From assembly GCA_027886185.1 (NCBI GenBank), contig WOAB01000893.1, forward strand, positions 4,588,001-4,652,000: a DNA stretch of 64,000 bases, written 5' to 3'. Source of the stretch: Rheum nobile. Lineage: Eukaryota > Streptophyta > Magnoliopsida > Caryophyllales > Polygonaceae. Below, in pieces: positions 41,990 to 53,631 of this stretch; the first letter of the stretch is position 1, and each line of letters opens with the position of its first letter. The notes beneath the pieces were generated by a model, which was given only the letters and a program-made list of their open reading frames with translations, was not told where the DNA came from and did no database searches. Made by a program: the position numbers and the translations under genes.

Positions 41990-43237
41990 TCACTGTGGGC
42001 CTGATGGCGGCGGTGGTGGAAACCTCCCAAAGTAGTCCCTCATATGAGCATCCACAGCGTCCAGACGCTCATCTACATCAGCATGGAACTGGGTCTGCCA
42101 AGTCTGCAGACCGGTCTCTACTCGGGTGTTCCAGTGAGTCTGCTGCATTGAGAATGCATCAAATCTTGCATACAACTCCTGCCAAGGTGTGGCAGGACCG
42201 TACGAAGATGAAGGCGCATCAAACTGGGTAGGCATAGGATCATCCCCACCCACAGAATCAGCAGCAGCAGCCTCAAAACCAGCACTAGGGCCCTTTCCAA
42301 ACGGACCCGAAGGAGCAGCAGCAGGGGTATCGTCGACCATAACTCTGCTATCACTGGGAATCCACCAATCCTCAAATGAAGGAGAATAAGTGAAAACCCG
42401 AGGAAGAATCAGAATGTGACCGTCGTATGAAGATCAAACTAAATCACCATCCCTGCCCAGTGGCTTCAGCATCGAGCACACCTTCATGTGTGCCATATCA
42501 TACACCGCGTGAGCAACAGGTCGAGGAATCCGATCGGTAGCTATAATGTCAGCACAAAGAAGGGTGATCAAACCACCCCCACAAATATCACGTGGCTCAC
42601 CATCACGAATCCTCTTCAGGGAACCCAGAAAGAGGGTAGCCTAACACGGCGTGTACGTAACAAGCTCCAAGATGCTCAAAAACCACTGGAAATCCTTCAA
42701 AGGGACCTTGCCATCATCAGCATGGCCAAAGAAATCTCTCATCATCACCTTGTGGATCAACCTTAGGCAAGGGTTCACCATCTTCGAGTTCACTTTCTGG
42801 CCCTTCTTGAACGTCCTATGCGTGGCAGCCTCCCAAAACTCTATCATATCTGTCTCAATGATGCCACCAGACCACCCATCAGATGGCTCCTTTGTAATGC
42901 CCAGGGCACCACGAATCTCCTCAGCAGACAAAGCATAATCACGATCATTGTATGTGAACGTGACCTTCATCAATCTCTTGTCGGCGGAGCCATCAGAATA
43001 CCTCTTAAACGAGGCAATGAACTAGTAACACAGCTCGTGATAAGCATCAGCGGCCTTGTTCAAGAAGGTCCCCAGACCACACTCTGCTAAACACAGGGAT
43101 ACACACTCCAATATACCAAACTTAGCCAATGTCGGCTTGTCAAAGAATTTAGTAGCGAAAACCTTCCTCTCCTTCACAACATTGTACACCTCATTCTCAT
43201 CCCTCGTAGATACTTGCTTCCTACCTTTAGGTGCCAT
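41990..43237 (-). pseudogene. Element E ATHILA ORF-1 type protein
   Basis: An ATG at 43237 opens MAPKGRKQVSTRDENE, a basic start seen in plant ATHILA ORF-1 proteins. RKVFATKFFDKPTLAKFGI, LAECGLGTFLNKAADAYHEL, then RLMKVTFTYNDRDYALSAEE and IRGALGI follow the family order. The C-terminal third is Pro/Ala/Gln-rich and ends FPPPPPSGPQ. Its function is unknown; in Athila elements it occupies the position downstream of pol sometimes called env-like. One frame runs throughout, interrupted by TAG at 43022, TAG at 42641 and a TGA near 42434, so no full protein is made. Confidence 0.75.
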
Positions 43238-44330
43238 AATTAATGAATGGAAAAACTCAAAACAAAGGGCAACCAAGAGGACACTTACAAACGAGCGAAA
43301 ACACAGCTTGGGCAGTCTCGACACGGGGCGGTGGACGAGTCGTCAGGTCACGGTGAGACAACTGGGGGTTCTGGCCGGGTCGCGGTGGGGTCGCCGCGGG
43401 GCGGTGGCTGCAATGACGCGGGGCAGAGCGGCACGAGGTGGAGCGACAGCGAGGCGGGACGACAGCGACGCGGTGGGGTTGTGTTTGGCTAGTTTGTGAG
43501 GCTAAATTCCAAATTGGGCAAAGAAACTCAAGGTTTAGGCAATTTGGGGGCTAGATCGGATCAAGGACAAGAGGGATTTGTGGGAGAATGGGGGATTTGG
43601 CTTGGAGAGCTTGAGAGGGGTGTTAGAGATGGAGGGCTTTTGTGAGAGTGGGGGCTAGGTTAGGGAAAGGGAAAAGGAAGCAAAGGGGATGATGGGGCCG
43701 GCTGGTACAATGGCCCAGAGAGAAGTCTCGGCCCAAAAAGGGGGCCCAAACCGTCAAATCCATAGTTACCACTCAAGAAATAAAAATTTTACTCCCCGTT
43801 TAAGGTTTTTTCGGGGCCCTTTATTCTTGCTTTTTTTTAGGGGAGAGGATATACTAGACATCCACCGCGGGGCGGTGGGCTCCACCGCGGGGTGGTGAGG
43901 ATCGCCGCGGGGCAGTGGGGAAACTGGGAAACTGTCTCCTCTCCATTTACTTTCGTACCTGAAATGTTAGTGACAGGCGAACGAAACAAAACAAAAGAAA
44001 TTACGAAATTAAACTAAGAGAAAGAAAAATCAAGGAAAAACTACCTCGGGTTGCCTCCCGGACAGCGCCTTGGTTAACGTCGTTGGCTCGACGTACTGCA
44101 GATCAATCACCACCTAGAATAGGAACTCCTTGGAATCCTCTCAACCATCTTTTCCTGCTGGAACCTTTCATGGAAAGGCTTGAACCTTAGACCATGTTCC
44201 CTCTTAGCCAATGCCTCCATAATTGCTTCCTTTGGAGCATCTTCCCCATACTTAGAGCAATGTGGGGGCCGATATGGCTCAACCTGATTATGTTGCACGA
44301 CACTAGATGAAGGCTTACAGCCTTGTATGG
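43238..44330 (-). other. Element E spacer between protease and ORF-1, with GC-rich motif cluster
   Basis: No coding frame is supported in this 1.1 kb where pol should lie. It carries GGGTCGCGG / CGCGGGGCGGTGG words at 43325-43460 and 43860-43920, plus the Athila block CTACCTCGGGTTGCCTCCCG at 44041, also found in C at 31927. Confidence 0.7.
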
Positions 44331-46136
44331 TTAGTGCAGGGGGTAAGTGCCCAAATTAGAGGGAATCGACTCTCCTATGTCATCAAGCACGACATCATAC
44401 TCATGCAACTCAAAAGGTTCAGCAATAGAAGAAAGATCAACTATGGTCTCCACTACACTAGGCTTAACATTTTCCTGAATAGGATTATCATTATCACTAA
44501 TGCAGCAAGGGGGAGGCAATTCAATGGAGTTGGCCTTATGAATATTATGCTAAAAAATTATTCCATCGAATTCCATAGTCAAAGTTCCACTATCTACATC
44601 AATCTTTGTCATGGATGTTTTCATAAAAGGTCGACCTAGCATAACAGGAGCAACCTGCTCATCATAGTCCATATCCATAACAAAGAAATCAGCAGGGAAA
44701 ATCAAAGGACCTATCTTAACAAGAACATCCTCCACAATACCCTTAGGCGGCACACAAGAACCATCAGCAAGTTGAATCACAATATTGGTATCATGCAAGG
44801 GTCCCACTCCTAAATATTCAATCAATGAATAAGGCAAAACATTAATAGAGGCGCCCAAGTCTAGCAAGGCTTTCTCAAATCGATGTTCACCTATAGCAAT
44901 AGGGATAGTGAATGTACCTGGATCCTGGCACTTCTCAGGCATGCGCCTTTGAAATACCGCCGAGACATGCTTACCAACTGGAACCTTCTTCTGAACCTTC
45001 AGCTTTTGTGTCCTCTTAACGGTGCATAGCTCCTTCAAAAACTTGGCATATCGAGGGATAACCTTAATAAGCTTGAGCAGAGGAATGTTCACCTCACAGT
45101 TCCGGAAAGTCTCGAACAAATCGTTGTCATTGGCTACTCTTCTAGCCTTTAGCGCCTCGGGAAAAGGTGCTGGTGGCTTCTCAGAACCAAGAGGAGGGAA
45201 GACCGGACGAACGTAGTCATCAACACAGGATTCATCTGCAGAGCTGGGACTTAAGAGACCGGGTCGCGGTAGGCTCACTGCGGGGCGGTGGTCATCCCCG
45301 CGGGACGGTAAGGTCTCGGTGGGATTACTGAGATCAGCCGCCGGGTCGCGGCCAGAGTCGCTGCGGGGCGGTGACAACAATGTTTCCTTCCTGGCCTCAG
45401 CCTCAACTTTTCGCCGGGTCGCGGTGGGGTCCACCGCGGGGCGGTCAGCAGTTTTCTCCTTTACAGCTTCGTTCTCCTCTTCAGTACTAGGAGTAACGAC
45501 CAGCTTCTTACCACTTCTAAGGGTGATGACACTCACATTCTCCCTTGGATTCACTGTAGTCTGAGATGGCAGGGAGTTTGATGTCCTTTGGTCTATCTTG
45601 GTCACAACATCAGCCAGTTGTCCAATCTGCCTCTCCATATTCTTTATGCTTGACTCAGTAGCCTGAACATGAGTGGCGAAATGCTGAGTCAGAGTCTTTA
45701 GCATCTCTTCAGTAGAAGCACCAGAGGTTTGGCCTTGAGCCCTCTGTTGATACGGGACTCGCTGCTGGTACTGTTGTTGTGCAGGCTGTTGACCATCTTG
45801 TGGGTCACCCCATCTAAAACCTGGGTGGTCTCGCCCTCTCGGATTATAGTTGGGTTGTCCACCAAACTGCGGTCCAGGGGGTCCGTAACCTCCTACAGCA
45901 TTCACTTCAGCAGTACCTTCCTCCTACAGCTGAGGACAAGTATCGGTAGGGTGGAACTGATCAGAACAAAGTCCACATGCCTTGACCTGTTGAGGAGTAT
46001 TTTGATTTTCCATTCTCTTCACCATCTCCTTCAACTCAGCTAGCTCAGTCAGCACTGGGCTAGGTCCTGCAGGGGTCACAACATTGACCGCCTTCCTTTG
46101 GTATGTTTTTCCAAAGCTCCTGGTACTCTCACTCAT
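44331..46136 (-). pseudogene. Element E zinc knuckle, linker and aspartic protease
   Basis: Same frame as gag. CCHC knuckle CGLCSDQFHPTDTC (about 45938-45980), TAG at 45924, a Gly/Gln-rich stretch (QPAQQQYQQRVPYQQRAQG), then a coiled segment (MLKTLTQHFATHVQATESS). A variable linker encoded by the GC-rich motif follows (RPAVDPTATRRK, DDHRPAVSLPRPG). The protease region has KHVSAVFQRRMPEKCQDP, active-site LLDLGASINVLPYS (DLGA), VEDVLVKIG and PVMLGRPFMKT. Frame-breaking TAG at 44550, after which the same frame is open to 44331. This processes Gag in intact relatives. Confidence 0.85.
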
Positions 46137-46139
46137 CTC

Positions 46140-46901
46140 CTAGAATCTCTCCATGGCTGCATCTGGTGTCAAATTCAGAATGCTTCCACCGCATACAGCG
46201 TCAACCATCCTTCTCTCTTGATCTAACAGACCATTGTTTAGGTAGAGAACAAGGTCCTGCTTGGCGTATCCGTGGAATGGGCAGCTGGAGCAAAGCCTCT
46301 TGTACCTCTCGAGATAATCATACAGCGTCTCATCACCAGCTTGCTCAATGTTAGCAATTGCCTTTTTCAAAGCATTCGCCTTCTTCGTTGGGAAATACTT
46401 GTCAAGAAACGCATTGTGCAGCTTAGTCCAGGTATCTATGGTTCCTGGCGGCAAGTGGTAATACCAGTCGCTAGCAGAGTCTAGCAAGGAGAAACCAAAA
46501 GCTCTCATCTTGATTTGATCCTCCGTCATATTCCTGGGCTTCATAGTCATGCAGTCATTGTGGAATTTACCCAAATGAGATATCGGGTCCTCTCCACTCA
46601 AACCATGGAATTTCGGGAGATAAGCAACAACTCCAGATTTCAGCTCAAAGTTCACCCCTTCGCCAAGCGCAAGGATGATAACAGCCAAGGGTTGTGCTCT
46701 AATATTCGGTTCAGTCAGCTCTCTCAGAGTTCCGGCCATTGCAACAACAACAATCTCAACTGTCTCAACGATCTCAACCTCTACTTCTTCTTCTCTTTGA
46801 TCGTGTAGGTTCGAACGGAATGTTCTGTCGACTTCTAGATCAAAAGCAACTAGAGGGGAGTCAGTAATACGGGTGTTGACCATAAGATAGGTCTCCACCA
46901 A
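46140..46901 (-). pseudogene. gag: Element E Gag
   Basis: About 253 codons. Acidic N-terminus with a Glu/Val run (EEEVEVEIVETVEIVVV), then the retrotransposon gag domain from about residue 90: VAYLPKFHGLSGEDPISHL, MRAFGFSLLDSASDWYYHL, TWTKLHNAFLDKYFP and LYDYLERYKRLCSSCPFHG. It forms the particle shell. Likely start at 46901 or the nearby in-frame ATG (MVNTRITD). A TAG at 46140 separates it from the zinc knuckle in the same frame, probably a decayed Gln codon. Confidence 0.85.
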
Positions 46902-46940
46902 AAATCAATCACAAAAACACACAACAAAAATAGAAAACTT

Positions 46941-46957
46941 CCCCGGCAACGGCGCCA
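46941..46957 (-). promoter_or_regulatory. Element E primer-binding site (tRNA-Asp)
   Basis: Minus-strand TGGCGCCGTTGCCGGGG, four bases from the 5' LTR. Complementarity to tRNA-Asp is characteristic of Athila elements. Confidence 0.93.
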
Positions 46958-46961
46958 AATT

Positions 46962-48361
46962 TGACGGGGCTAGAAATGCGTAATGCAAATATCGTTGATT
47001 AGCCTAGTCAAAGTAAATGTCCTAACAGACCTACTAAACAGATGTATAGTAAGCAAGTAAGGGTCGAACCCACAGGGAAGATCTGATGCAGTATGTAATT
47101 GTGATTGACAAGTAACAATAAAGGGGGGTTTTAGTAATCAAGCAGAGCAAAGCAAACAAGTTTAGTTGATGAGAAAATATGATTGGGAAAATAGTCCTAC
47201 TAGAACGAGATCCACAATACAGAGATATAATTTGATCACATAAATCTATTCAATCCAAGTTCTTTTACTATTCTTATAGTTGTTCCCACCCTGATCTTAA
47301 GTACTACCAATTCTCACAGTTGTTGATAGACTTATTACTATATCAATGGAAAATTACTACCAATTCTCACAGTTGTTGATAGACTTTACCACTAACAAAG
47401 CAATAGCAATGCACACAAGGATATAAGATACATGCAAATAGAAGAAAACCTTACTACTTAACATGCAAATGATTCTCACTCACGATTGCGCGCTCGTATT
47501 CCACTATACGCAACAATCGTGTATGCTACTAGATATGCACTCGTATTCCACTATATGCAACTCCTAGCAATTGATAAAAAAGTATTCAACCTAGTTGATC
47601 AGGCTAAGAGGAATAACAATAAATCAGTATTCAGTATAACCAAGAGAATCAAACCAACACTTATAAGAATAAGAACAAGGAATAGAAATCTCACAAAAAC
47701 ATCAACTGTATTGCTTCAAACGTCTAGTAGAACAAAGGGGAGGTTAGTTCTCCATTCAGATGAGAATGAAAAACTAATGAAAAGTAAACTGCGTAATGTA
47801 AAAGTAGTCTCTCTGGGGCGTGTCTCTTTTCTCAAGACCTAGGAAGAAGTCTTATATAAGTTTTTGGAAAACTAGGTTAAAACTAACGAGAATAACAAAG
47901 GAAACAAAATAATAAAATTAAGGAAATCCGAAAATGCATAAAAGGAAATAAATGTCTTCTGGCCGCGAGGCGTTGAACACGGCCACCGCGGGACGGTGAG
48001 ATCCACCGTGGGGCGTCAGGCTCCCACCGCGGGGCGGTGGCTTCCTCTTGGCGTGACCCTCAATCTTCACTGAGAACCACTGCCGGGTCGCGGTGGCTCT
48101 GGCGCGGGGCGGTGAAACTCGCCCGCCTTCTTCAACTCTTCTTCTCTTCAGCTCTTCCTTACTACCAAGTATTGGTAGTCTTCTCCAAGTAAACTCTAGC
48201 AGATCCTCATCTTCATCATCTCTATCTAAGCTGTAAATCCCTGGATATCTTCACTTCTCTCCACAACTTCTGGGTTACAGACTTAGCCACAAAACTCATC
48301 CTGAACTCCTCCAAATTATGCTAATAACTGCTAGTAAAGGTGCATGAAATGACACCTATCA
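46962..48361 (-). repeat. Element E 5' LTR (1400 bp)
   Basis: Same termini as the 3' LTR. It is longer by about 20 bp of GC-rich motif (GGACGGTGAGATCCACCGTG near 47991). It is followed on the right by TSD GCCAG. Confidence 0.93.
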
Positions 48362-49396
48362 GCCAGGCACGTGCCCTTACCCCTTGCTTGCTCCTCTTTT
48401 GAATTCCTAAGTGTTGCATGTGACTAAGCTATTTGTGGCTAAACTGTAAGTTGCTTTCTTCCTTTGCAAATTTGGTTGCCTTAAGCTATTTGGGTAAATG
48501 ACAAAATGTACTCTTGGCTGATTTGTTTGGGATAGAGAAGCTAGGAAGCTAGCCATTGTGAGGTTCAAAAAGGGTGGATGTAAGTGGCAAGTCAACCATT
48601 CTCTTTCCCCCTTCTTAAGCTTTGTCCCACCCCAAAAAGGGACATAGCCACTCTCCAACAAACCCCTTGTTGCCAACCATTTGCAGCGCCAACAAACGTG
48701 TGGCCCCACCCTTCAATTCGGCCTCCTTCATTAAAGCAGTTGAAAAAGCCTAAGGAAAATCAAGAGGCCAAGAAAAAGGCAAAGGCCCAATTCAAAAAAA
48801 AAACAGAATTGTAGCTTTTCGGTTGGGCCACAACAATTCACATCCATCTTGTGGGCTTTCTTCCTTCACTTGGCAACTTGGACCACTAAGCCTACCTCCC
48901 ATTTTCATCTAAGTTGTTTGCCACTCCATTTTCTTCCCTTTCATTGCCCATATGGCAGCCCACTACCTCTCTATCCCTCACCCATCATTCTAAGTTTCAA
49001 GTTGAATTTTACCCCTTAGCCTAAGTCTCTCACTTTTGGAAAGTTTGGAAAGCACTCAAGTCCTAGTCACACTTGGCACATCACATGCTCCACCGAGGCC
49101 TAGCATTTCCATCCTTGCACATTGCTTTTGCATTCGGCGGTTTGTCTTTGGCCCGTGTGTTCCCTTGCTTGTGTACCATTGTGTTTTGCTCCTCCAAAGT
49201 CGTGGCCTTGCCCTCTTTACTTTGACCTTGTATTTGCTTGTCCTAGGCCTAGTTTGTCCTTTACTTGAGCCTTCATTGTTTCCTTAAGCTTGATTGTCCT
49301 AGGCCTAAGGTATTCATATTCTCTTAAGTATGAATTTCTTTGTTTGCTTGAGACTCTTTACTTGGGTTGCCTCTTGCTTGTGCTAGGTGAGTCTCC
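48362..49396 (+). other. Element D leader, second part
   Basis: Non-coding leader resuming after the E target duplication, running to the gag ATG at 49397. TTGCTTG-rich pyrimidine blocks and repeated CCTAGGCCTA words near 49245-49310 are visible. No PBS or gene is seen. Confidence 0.6.
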
Positions 49397-49618
49397 ATGG
49401 ATGAGCCTTATTGGCCTTATTCCGCTCATCCGCTGCCGGGCCGGCGCCGACGAAGCCACGCCCGGGACCCCATGTCCTTGTATGGAGGCCCTTATCCACG
49501 CGCCGTCCATAGGCCCGCCGCCGGCTACACAGACAGCCGCCACTATGCTCCACGCTTCACCGAGTTCGACATGGAGTCTTTTGGAGACCATGAAGAGGAA
49601 GGCGCCTATGAAGGATAT
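49397..49618 (+). CDS. gag: Element D gag-like ORF, segment 1 (74 codons)
   Basis: The ATG at 49397 opens MDEPYWPYSAHPLP, Arg/Pro/Tyr-rich, ending EEEGAYEGY. It is cut in frame by solo LTR S4 and continues at 51973. Start choice: first ATG after the long leader, with good composition from there on. No homology is recognised for this N-terminus. Confidence 0.7.
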
Positions 49619-51967
49619 TGTGATACCCCGTATTTCTATAAGGGTATTTTGGAAATTACATGAACGTCTGTTGTGTACGTCGATTTAATTTCGGAGACAG
49701 AAAGACATTCTGTAATGTTCTTAATCTCTGTAATATTTTTTCTAAGTGAAATAATATACAGTCGACGTATTTTGGGACTTAATACTCATTCGTGTATGAT
49801 TATTATTTATCCCGGATTAAGACCTTGTTATTCCAAGCTTAAACGGACGAAAAATGGGCTTGGCGGCGACCGCTGTAAGGCGGGCGGCGACCGCCGCCTG
49901 ACAGGCTCTGACATCGTCATCCTCTTCCCGGCAAGTTGGCAAGTGGCGCCAAAAAGCAGCGACCGCCGCCGGCCAAAAAGCAGCGACCGCAGCAGGCCAA
50001 AATGGGCAGCGACCGCCGCCTAGATGCAGGCCTAGCCCTGCCTCGCCGGCTTGACTCCGTGATGGTCGGCGAATTGGGTGACCTCCGATATTAGCCCTCC
50101 ACGTGCCCTTGGTTGTCCCCTGGAGTTTTGGCTATTTAAAGGAGGATTTGGGAGCTGAATTGAGCACAAATCCGAAGCTCAATCTCCCTCACAATCATCT
50201 CGCCGGAAATTCAAGTTTCGCCGGATAATTCACAATCAATCGCCGGAGCTCCATTGGTGTTATTCCAGTTGCAAAGTGAAGCTTTGGAGGCCCTTAGAAG
50301 CTTAGAATCCAAAGCAAAGGAAAGGAGAAGCAAAACAATTGAAGTCGGTGAGTTTTGTGCCTCTCGTAATTGTCCCGGTGTTCGTAGCGGCGCCCGCCGT
50401 AAGGCAGGCGGCGACCGCCGCCACGAACAGGCGGCGACCGCCGCCCAGAAGCTCTTGGCTTGTTTCGGCCTTGGCTTCTGTGGCTTTCGATCGGACTTCG
50501 TTCCTTTCGATTTCTTCCGTTATTCTTTAGGTTCGTACTCGTTGTTGTCGAATCTAACTTAGGGTTTCTTTATGGGTCGATCCGAAGGAATCTGTGTTGT
50601 CAGATCTGTCCCTGCTTCGAGCCCGGAAACCAGTTGTCGTCGTACCTAGCTTCGTTAAGCTTCTGCGGATTTAAGGCAAGTGGCGGTTCGCTCTTGCTCA
50701 TCATTCCATGTTTCCATTAATTATCAGTTGTTTAATTGAGTAATTAATTTGGAATGAATACTGTGTTCGTCTGCGAACAGTTTTGTTAATTGTTTTAGAG
50801 AACTAAAATATGATATTATAATAGGTTGTATATCTGTTAGAATAACGCTATTATGAATATATATTTATGTTGATAGCCTTGAGGACGGTTATGTTGATGT
50901 TTGTGGACTATTGTTGTGCTTGAACTGTTTAGTTAGCACAAGTAGTTAGGAACGTTGGATTCGTTGGGATCCAGTCGTTTCTTTATAATTTGGTAGAGAG
51001 GTGGCTAGACCCCACCTAATACCACATGGATGGTCATGACCCAACCTCTGATACACGAGTATAGAGGTGGTGCACTTAGCTAGTGTCACAAACCTTGGGA
51101 AGGATTCCCTTCGATATATGTCCCTCATGACGAAACATATATCTAAAAGCTTATAACGTGATGTGTGTTTTGGAATTTAATGAGATAAGTGCCGTTGTCG
51201 CACATAATTAATATACCTTGGGCGAGTAGTGCAGCTAGGCGCTAGTGCAGCTAGGAAAGCTTGTCTTAACTTTTAGTCGCTCGAATGCGATACTGTAATT
51301 CTGTGATGTTCCAGACTTTGTCATATCTTCCTATAAGACTCATTTCGTTGGAGTCTTATTTAGAGTTGATTTCTGGGAAGACTCGGTCTTCTAGAATCTT
51401 CTCTCGTGCACACCTTTTGCTGTATTCCAGTAGCAGTATGGTGGTTGACTATCGTACTCGACTGTTATTCGAGGGACGATGAGTCTAAACCTAATACGAC
51501 TACTTTGAACCTTCTGCTTTGTGCCCTTGCGTTGTCTTTCATTAGACTAACCAACCAAAATTGTTCTCTGCATGGTTGGCTGGTGTCATCCGTTCGATTC
51601 GGCACATCAGATAGAGCGCAGATATGAGGAGACTAGAATGACTATGAAGACGACGGTGGTTTTTGGATGTTTTTAATGTTTTAATCAGGTTGAGAACCTT
51701 GGGCAGGTGATCATGGCGATCACAACCCCTTTTTGTATATTTTAAGAAAGACTTCCGCTGTATTTTGTTTAACTCTGTATTTAGTCCTATTTGGAATTGG
51801 GATGTAATTCCGGGACTCATGCTTTAATCGAATATCTTATGATTTTGTATCATAAGTGTTTCATGGATTGTATTTAAACGGTAAAACCTTGGGTGGCTTC
51901 GGTGAGGAAAACCGAGGTCACTGGCGGTAATACCTTTCCAAATGAGTTAAGATTTGGGGGTATTACA
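49619..51967 (+). mobile_element. Solo LTR S4, same family as S1-S3, inside element D gag
   Basis: 2349 bp, TGTGATACCCC ... GGGGGTATTACA. Flanks GATAT (49614-49618) and TATAT (51968-51972) differ by one base. Shared family landmarks: TAGTTAGCACAAGTAG near 50931, CATTAGACTAACCAACC near 51540, ATGGTTGGCTGGTGTCATCC near 51572, GAGGTCACTGGCGG near 51912. It carries GGCGGCGACCGCCGCC-type motifs (49862-50020 and 50388-50450) where S3 has CCGCGACCGCGG. TATTTAAAGG at 50134-50143 is a likely TATA region. Confidence 0.9.
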
Positions 51968-51972
51968 TATAT

Positions 51973-53631
51973 GAAAAGATCATTGAAGAGGAGGCTTGGG
52001 CGGATGTGAACCACCGAGGATATGCTCGCGCCCAAGGCATGACCCGGCGCCCGCTAGACCGTCGTGACCCGGATTGGCTGCCGCCTCCCCGCCCCTATGG
52101 AGAGTATCTCGAGACCTTTGAAGAGGAGGCTTGGGCGGATGTGAGCCACCGAGGATATGTTCACGCCCAAGGCCAGCCCCGGCGCCCTCATGTTCCTAGC
52201 CGGCCCGTGAGCTATGGTTTAGGAATGTCCCTCTACTCCTTCGCCGGCTACAACGACGATGGTTCCGAGTTCTTGGCATGGGAGCGCTACACAAGTTATG
52301 TCTTTTGCCACTCGGATTATAATGAGCTCGAGAAGGTGCACATCACCACGCGGTACTTCACCGACTATGCCCGTGCATGGTGGTCGAGGGTGCAAGACGC
52401 CCTAAGTGACAACGGCTTCCCACCCATCCAAACTTGGGCTCAACTCGTCTACGTCATGGCTAGCCACTTTGCCCCGAAATTCATGCTAGCCTGCAAGAGC
52501 GCCTATGTCCGAGCCTTCCAAGTCGCGCCTTCGCCGACTACGATGGCCGTGCCTCCGCCGGCCCCGGTACTCGAGGCCCCGCCGCCTGTGGTGCCTGTGC
52601 CTCCGTCGGCCCCGGTGCCCGAGCCTCCGCCGACTGCGGTGCTCGAGCCCAAGCCGCTCCCCACGGTGCCCCTCCTTCTCGGCGCCTCCTTGCGCGCCCC
52701 GGCTGACCACTACCTTGAGGCCTCGACACGTGAGGATCCCAACGAGCTTCTTGACGCTTGGCCGCCACCGGGCCGGCGTCCGCCAGACCACACCGAGGAT
52801 GTGCCTCGTGACCGACAACCCGCCACCGCCGCCGAGGAGACACGCGCCGCCAATGCCCACCTCGCGGCCATTGGTTCCCCACCGCCGCCTAGCGCGCTTA
52901 ACCCCGGAGCAGCCCCCACCTTCCCCTTGGTGCCGCACCCTTGCCTCACCGCCGAGGAGGGCGGTGCCTTGACACCCACTCGGCTGGCCGCGCCGTTGGA
53001 TTCGCCGCGACTTGGTTGGCCGCCGCCCATCGCCGTGAGCGACCCTTTTTCACCTATTGGCGGCTCACCATCGACCCACCAGCACGGAGGCCGACGCCCT
53101 ATGGCTGCACCACCGACGGCGGGCTGCGCGTTGTCACCACCTTGGCCGACGCCATTGTTGCCCTCGGTGCCTCCCACCCAAGTTGAGGCCCCCTTCTCTC
53201 TTTCCTCTTGTATGTTATTGAATGGCACATTGCATGAGCTTCATGTTACATCCTTGGATAGAGCACTTTACATGTTGACGAACTACCTTGCATCTAGGAC
53301 TATGTTCTCTTGTTTGCATTATAGTTCCATGTCTCAATTCATGTCCAAGAAGTTTCACTTAATGCATGTCATTCTCTCCATGTCTAAGTATGCTCATTGT
53401 CTAAATTGTTATATCATGGGGCATCTACTTAGGCTTACGAAGGGTAGTGGCATAACTTGTGCATGCATCGTTGGCTTCACTTTAGAATTTGGTCCTTGTG
53501 TTCTTACATTCTCCATTTTCCATGTTGGCGCAAAGGTGCCATATTATTCTGACTTGCTTTTGGCATTATATGTTTTATTGTTGCATGCCCCTTGCCTTAG
53601 AGTTGTCCTTGGTGTCCTCCACTATCCAATG
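51973..53631 (+). CDS. gag: Element D gag-like ORF, segment 2 (553 codons)
   Basis: Open throughout and in frame with segment 1. It starts with two tandem 45-residue repeats (EEEAWADVNHRGYARAQG and EEEAWADVSHRGYVHAQG, 135-bp period). A retrotransposon gag core follows (AWERYTSYVFCHSDYNELEK, FTDYARAWWSRVQDALSDNG, TWAQLVYVMASHFAPKF). Then come about 200 Pro/Ala-rich residues of low complexity, and a C-terminal part with two hydrophobic stretches (CIVGFTLEFGPCVLTFSIF and LLLALYVLLLHAPCLRVVL) that could be membrane segments. There is no zinc knuckle or protease. It is interrupted in frame by element F at 53631 and continues at 62698. Confidence 0.75.

Larger units (their letters stand above)
39929..48361 (-). 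mobile_element. Athila-like Gypsy element E, structurally complete ends, no RT
   Basis: 8433 bp with perfect TSD GCCAG (39924-39928 and 48362-48366). LTRs are 39929-41307 and 46962-48361. The Asp-tRNA PBS at 46941-46957 is the Athila hallmark, and a PPT lies at 41308-41323. Minus-strand coding: gag (46901-46140), zinc knuckle and protease (46136-44331) and an ATHILA ORF-1 type protein (43324-41990). RT, RNase H and integrase are absent, so it moves, if at all, with enzymes from a relative. LTRs differ at about a dozen sites in the first 700 bp plus one small indel, so insertion was recent. Several in-frame TAG codons break the frames. Confidence 0.92.

Noticed and set aside
42488..43499. Plus-strand frames of 90-147 codons
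   Set aside because: They are antisense to the ATHILA ORF-1 type gene or cross the GC-rich motif cluster.
52486..53228. Antisense and shifted frames (up to 172 codons) over the Pro-rich part of element D
   Set aside because: GC-rich low-complexity DNA keeps all frames open; only the frame continuous with the gag core is supported.
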